A stretch of DNA of 64,000 nt, from assembly GCA_012735135.1 (NCBI GenBank), contig JAAYHY010000104.1:1-64000 (forward strand), in the 5' to 3' direction. The first letter of the stretch is position 1; every line of letters starts with the position of its first letter. Shown here piece by piece: positions 59,902 through 64,000 of this stretch. The DNA is from Bacillota bacterium (lineage in GTDB: Bacteria > Bacillota > UBA4882 > UBA10575). The position numbers and the translations under genes were made by a program. The notes beneath the pieces are model-generated. The model was not told the DNA's origin. It saw only the letters and a list, made by a program, of their open reading frames with translations, and made no database searches.

Positions 59902-60183
59902 CTATTTCACCGCCTTAATTGGTCTTGCTTCCACCAACCCGATGGGGACTGGCAAGTAAATGGTAACAAACAAATAGGTTAAAATGGAGTGAATATCTTT
60001 TGACTTCTGTTGTATTCTTGACGAATTCACCGGGGCAAAATAACAACCCCGGCCGCCGGGTGGCGGAAAGGGTTAATTTCTTTTAATCTGTAGCAAATTT
60101 TTGCAATTATCCGGAACCGGTTGCCGCCCAGGAGTGGATCTTGTAAACTAAAAGGGAAACCAACCTCATAAAGGATGGCGCCC

Positions 60184-61812
60184 ATGTATCGAGTAATGTT
60201 AATCGATGATGAACCGATTATTTTGGAAAAATTACAAAATGTAATCGATTGGGAGAAAGAGAATTGCCGGATCGTGGCGGTGGCCGGCAACGGCGCCGAA
60301 GCCATGAAACTCTGCCGCGATTTGAAACCGCAGATTATCTTCTCCGATATTTACATGCCGCTCATGGACGGGCTGGAACTGGCGGAAGAGATTAAAAACC
60401 TCCTCCCCGAGAGCCTGGTCATCCTGATCAGCGGGTATAATGAATTCGCCTATGCCCAAAAAGCGATTGAAGCGGGAGTCTTTCGTTACCTCCTCAAACC
60501 AATCCGCGCCGGCGAACTCAGTAAAATCCTGGCGGAAGCCAAAAACTGTTTGACTGAACGCCGGCAGGCGGCGGAAGAAAAAATCCGTCTGCAGAACTTG
60601 ATCAAAAAAAATCTCCCGGGGTTACGGGAGAAATTCTTCGTTAAACTAATCAACGGCCAACTGGGTCCGGAAGACTTAAAGGAACAACTGGCTTTTTTGG
60701 AGATCAAACTTCAGGGGGAATGGTGGGGAATAATCCTCTTTCACCTTGACAACTATCCCCAACTGGCGCTGAAAAAGAAAGAAGCCGAACTCCAATTCTA
60801 CCAGTTCCATCTCCTGGAGTTAATTAAGAAACGGTATACCACCCCCTCCTTTTTATATCCCTTTATCCATAGACCCGCCGAAATCGTCCTGCTTTATGGT
60901 TTGACTGATCCCGGCGAAGAAAAGAAGTTATACGAAACCACCCTCTTTGTCCAGGACGAGATCCTGAAGACCGATGGCGTTTCCTTCTCCGCCGGTTTTG
61001 GCGGCCTCTATCCTGAACTGGTTTCCCTGGAACGTTCTTACCAGGAAGCCCTGCTCGCGTTGGAATTCAAGGTCTGGACCGGCGCCAACGCCCTCATTCC
61101 CTACAAAGATATTGAAAGTTCCAAATCTGGCCGGTTACTCCACCACCGGGAACAGGAAACCTTCTCCTCTCTCCTCCGGGAAGGCAACCGGGAGAAGATC
61201 CTTGGCTTTATACAGCAGATCTTCGCCACCCTCAAAACCGAAAATTACCTGCACATGCCGAAAAGTTATCTGCTGTTGACCGTTTTGGATCTGGTCAACC
61301 AGATCATCCGTTCCCTTCTTGAATTTAACGGCTCCTTAGAAGAAATTTACGGTCCGGCTTTTGATCCGGTCCGGGAGATCAACAGCTTCGAAACCTTGGA
61401 CCAACTCCAGACCTGGCTGGAAAAAATGGCCTGCCAAGCGTTGGCGTTTATCAACGACCATAAACAAAAGGTCGGCCGGAACTTTGTGGAGAAAGCCCGG
61501 GAATATATTGAGGAGAACTTCCGCGATCCCGACCTGAACCTGGAGAAAGTCGCTGACCAGGTTTATATCAGTTCTTGCTACCTGAGTCGTTTGTTCAAAG
61601 AAGTCACCGCCTATTCCTTCACCGAATACCTGAACCGGCGGCGGGTGAGCGAAGCGGAAAAACTCCTCCTCACCACGGGGGCGAAAATCTATGAAGTCGC
61701 CGAAGCGGTAGGGTTCCGTGATAGTCACTATTTCGGGATTGTCTTCAAAAAAATAACCGGACTGGCCCCCAGCGAATACCGGGACCAAATCCGGTCCAAT
61801 CCCTTTGCCTAA
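60184..61812 (+). CDS. response regulator, YesN/AraC type
   Basis: YRVMLIDDEPIILEKLQ; AraC HTH DSHYFGIVFKKITGLAPSEYR. Start 60175 or 60184. Confidence 0.92.
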   Translation: MYRVMLIDDEPIILEKLQNVIDWEKENCRIVAVAGNGAEAMKLCRDLKPQIIFSDIYMPLMDGLELAEEIKNLLPESLVILISGYNEFAYAQKAIEAGVFRYLLKPIRAGELSKILAEAKNCLTERRQAAEEKIRLQNLIKKNLPGLREKFFVKLINGQLGPEDLKEQLAFLEIKLQGEWWGIILFHLDNYPQLALKKKEAELQFYQFHLLELIKKRYTTPSFLYPFIHRPAEIVLLYGLTDPGEEKKLYETTLFVQDEILKTDGVSFSAGFGGLYPELVSLERSYQEALLALEFKVWTGANALIPYKDIESSKSGRLLHHREQETFSSLLREGNREKILGFIQQIFATLKTENYLHMPKSYLLLTVLDLVNQIIRSLLEFNGSLEEIYGPAFDPVREINSFETLDQLQTWLEKMACQALAFINDHKQKVGRNFVEKAREYIEENFRDPDLNLEKVADQVYISSCYLSRLFKEVTAYSFTEYLNRRRVSEAEKLLLTTGAKIYEVAEAVGFRDSHYFGIVFKKITGLAPSEYRDQIRSNPFA

Positions 61813-63704
61813 AGCGTTTTCCCCTCCTCCGGCGCTTTGACGGGCAGCAATATATCGACCCGGGTGCCGGTCCCCTCCTTACTGCTGTAAGTTAACCCGT
61901 AGGCCGCTCCGAAGTATAATTTGATCCTGGAATTAATATTGACCACACTATACCCTTTACCTTCCGTCTCCGGATTCAATTGGGGTTCCGCCAACAAAAC
62001 CTGGAGCGCAGCCAGTTTTTCCGGACTCATCCCTACGCCGTCGTCGAGCACTGACAGCTTAACCAGGTCAGGACCGATCCGGCGCCCCAAGATGACAATG
62101 GCGCCCCGTCCGTCCAACTTCGGTTTGATCCCATGGTAAATGGCATTTTCAATCAGAGGCTGCAAGGTTATCTTGACAATCAGGTGCTTTTTGATCTCTT
62201 CATCAACATTGATCACATAATCCAACTTGTCTTGATAGCGGATCCTCTGCACACGCAGGTAATTTTCGGCATGTTCCAGCTCTTCGCCAATCTGGATTAT
62301 GTCGCGTCCCCCCGAGAGGGTCACCCGGAAGATCGTCGATAAGGACTCCAGCAGTTCCATCGCGATCTCCCGCCGGCCGGTCGCTACCATCCAGGAGATG
62401 GAATCCAGGGTGTTATACAGAAAATGCGGATTGATTTGGGCATGAAGCATCTTCAAAGCTATTTTCCGCTTAAAGATCTGTTCCTGGTAAATTTCCTCCA
62501 ATAAGCGGGCCAGATGCTCAATCATCCGGTTTAACTGTTGGGAAAGCTGCTCGATTTCGATACTTCCTGTTTCATGGACCCGTAGGCTTAAGTCTCCAGT
62601 CTCCACCTTTTGCATAAAAGCACAGATGTTCTTGATTGGCCGGGTAATCTTCCCGGCAGCCAGCACTGCCATGGCGGTAAAAGCGGCCAACACCAAAATG
62701 CCTCCGGTCAGAATGCGATTTCGCACCTTCCGGGCGGAAGCCTGAAATTCTTGACTGGCGATGACTCCCACTAACTTCCAGCGGTTGGGGGTGATCTCCT
62801 GAAAATGAATAAAACTGTTCCGCCCGTTAAACTTTCCTTCCATACTTCCTTCCGGGGCGGTTTCCAATTGCCGGAGGGAGGCGTCGTCCAGGGGAATCGG
62901 GCAGAGTATCAAATTTTTTTCCCCGGCGGCCAGAATCTGCAGCTTCCGGTCGATAATATACAGCCGCCCGGTCTTCCCGAGGACAATATCTTCGATCAGA
63001 TCGGAAAGCCGGGCCAGATTAATACTGGCCACCAGGTATCCGAGGCCCGTTTTGGTCTGAGGATCAGCGAGCCATTTCCCTACCACCAACTGGTTGAGTT
63101 CTTCCCGGAGGATCTCTTGGGGCAAATTCACCATCAGGCGGGCGCCTACTTGGTTATAGAAAATATCAGACCAGACTACTTTTCCTTGGGCTGACCGGAT
63201 CATCGCGAGGAGCTCGGGGGATAAGTAATGCTCGATCCCATAAACCGTGAAATGATCCCGCCGTCCAATGATCACGGTGGGCTTTTGCGGATCAGCGCCA
63301 TAGATGATCAAATCATCAATCAGGTTCTTCGTCAGCCGCCGGTTTCCGGTGCTGACTTGGTAGTTATTAAGGTTGATCGAATCCACCAACAGCTTGGCCA
63401 GACTGCGCTGGGAGACTTTTAGATCTTGTTTGCCCAACATTTGCAGCCTGTAATCGGCGGCGATAAAATTTAACGTGTTTTCCACCAGATTAAACTTGGT
63501 TTCGATCTCATCTTTGGTGCGTTTGAGGATCGAGGCCGTATAAAGTTTAAAGTTGGCCTTTAACTCGGTAATCGCCTGGATGTATGCGATTACTGAAACA
63601 AAGACCATCATCAACACCGCCGTGATTAAAAAAAAGATCGATAATTGCCGTTGAAAAGTTAACCGGTCAAAGACCGATCTTCCTTTCGCCAGGTTAATGA
63701 TCAC
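61809..63704 (-). CDS. sensor histidine kinase, YesM type
   Basis: Extracellular sensor, HAMP, MLHAQINPHFLYNTLDSISW, ENAIYHGIKP. Confidence 0.93.
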   Translation of the reverse strand: MIINLAKGRSVFDRLTFQRQLSIFFLITAVLMMVFVSVIAYIQAITELKANFKLYTASILKRTKDEIETKFNLVENTLNFIAADYRLQMLGKQDLKVSQRSLAKLLVDSINLNNYQVSTGNRRLTKNLIDDLIIYGADPQKPTVIIGRRDHFTVYGIEHYLSPELLAMIRSAQGKVVWSDIFYNQVGARLMVNLPQEILREELNQLVVGKWLADPQTKTGLGYLVASINLARLSDLIEDIVLGKTGRLYIIDRKLQILAAGEKNLILCPIPLDDASLRQLETAPEGSMEGKFNGRNSFIHFQEITPNRWKLVGVIASQEFQASARKVRNRILTGGILVLAAFTAMAVLAAGKITRPIKNICAFMQKVETGDLSLRVHETGSIEIEQLSQQLNRMIEHLARLLEEIYQEQIFKRKIALKMLHAQINPHFLYNTLDSISWMVATGRREIAMELLESLSTIFRVTLSGGRDIIQIGEELEHAENYLRVQRIRYQDKLDYVINVDEEIKKHLIVKITLQPLIENAIYHGIKPKLDGRGAIVILGRRIGPDLVKLSVLDDGVGMSPEKLAALQVLLAEPQLNPETEGKGYSVVNINSRIKLYFGAAYGLTYSSKEGTGTRVDILLPVKAPEEGKTL

Positions 63705-63725
63705 CCACCCCCTACGGCCCCGGCT

Positions 63726-64000
63726 TTACTCATCCTCATAATACTGCTTTATTTCCCGTTCGATATTGGCAATCGCTTCGGCAGGGTCAATTATTCCGGA
63801 GAGGGCTTGATGGAAATTAATCTGCATTGCTTCGGAAAGCGCTGGATAATAGGGGGAGACCGGCCGGGGTCTGGCCGCTAAAAAATTCGGCAACAACTCT
63901 TCATAATAGGGGTTGACCGCCAACACCTCTTCATCACGGTAGACCGCGATCCGGGTCGGCAGACGGCCCCCAACCATCGCATGAAACTTTTGGGCGTCAA
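63726..64000 (-). CDS. sugar ABC substrate-binding protein C-terminus (5' end beyond window)
   Basis: Open to window edge; MVGGRLPTRIAVYRDEEVLAVNPYYEELLPNFLAARPRPVSPYYPALSEAMQINFHQALSG typical of family 1 SBPs. Confidence 0.8.
   Translation of the reverse strand, partial: DAQKFHAMVGGRLPTRIAVYRDEEVLAVNPYYEELLPNFLAARPRPVSPYYPALSEAMQINFHQALSGIIDPAEAIANIEREIKQYYEDE

Noticed and set aside
1-64000. CRISPR arrays, tRNA/rRNA genes, prophage or intact transposase genes
   Set aside because: None seen in the sequence or ORF track.

Overview
64 kb bacterial window, probably from a diderm (outer-membrane-bearing) Bacillota lineage. That placement is inferred from gene content only. Most of the window is carbohydrate and amino-acid acquisition: an Opp-type ABC transporter (10.2-17.4 kb), a DUF990/ABC-2 exporter, a cytosolic-type GH10 xylanase, a ChvE/MmsAB-type sugar ABC operon, an NSS transporter/RidA/CyuA-like operon with a PocR-type two-component system, a GlcNAc-type PTS locus (EIIA, NagA, a rearranged EIICB, antiterminator, EI, HPr), a GH65/beta-phosphoglucomutase/CUT1 ABC locus, and several YesM/YesN-type two-component systems. 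The strongest candidate for an unusual system is a four-gene cluster at 47.5-53.3 kb: two exported putative subunits, a PapD-like periplasmic chaperone and a 1022-aa usher-like outer-membrane protein, i.e. a chaperone-usher-like surface organelle in a Bacillota-like genome. Other notable signals: a TPR protein with an Omp85-like beta-barrel C-terminus; a scrambled PTS EIICB gene with one segment inverted; a PocR sensor and a histidine kinase separated only by an in-frame TAG; a strongly base-paired candidate structured RNA at 22.7 kb with a partial copy at 46.3 kb; a recurring ~85-nt intergenic leader element; and a RAT/terminator antitermination leader before ptsI. All calls are from reading the sequence and the ORF translations; no database search was run.
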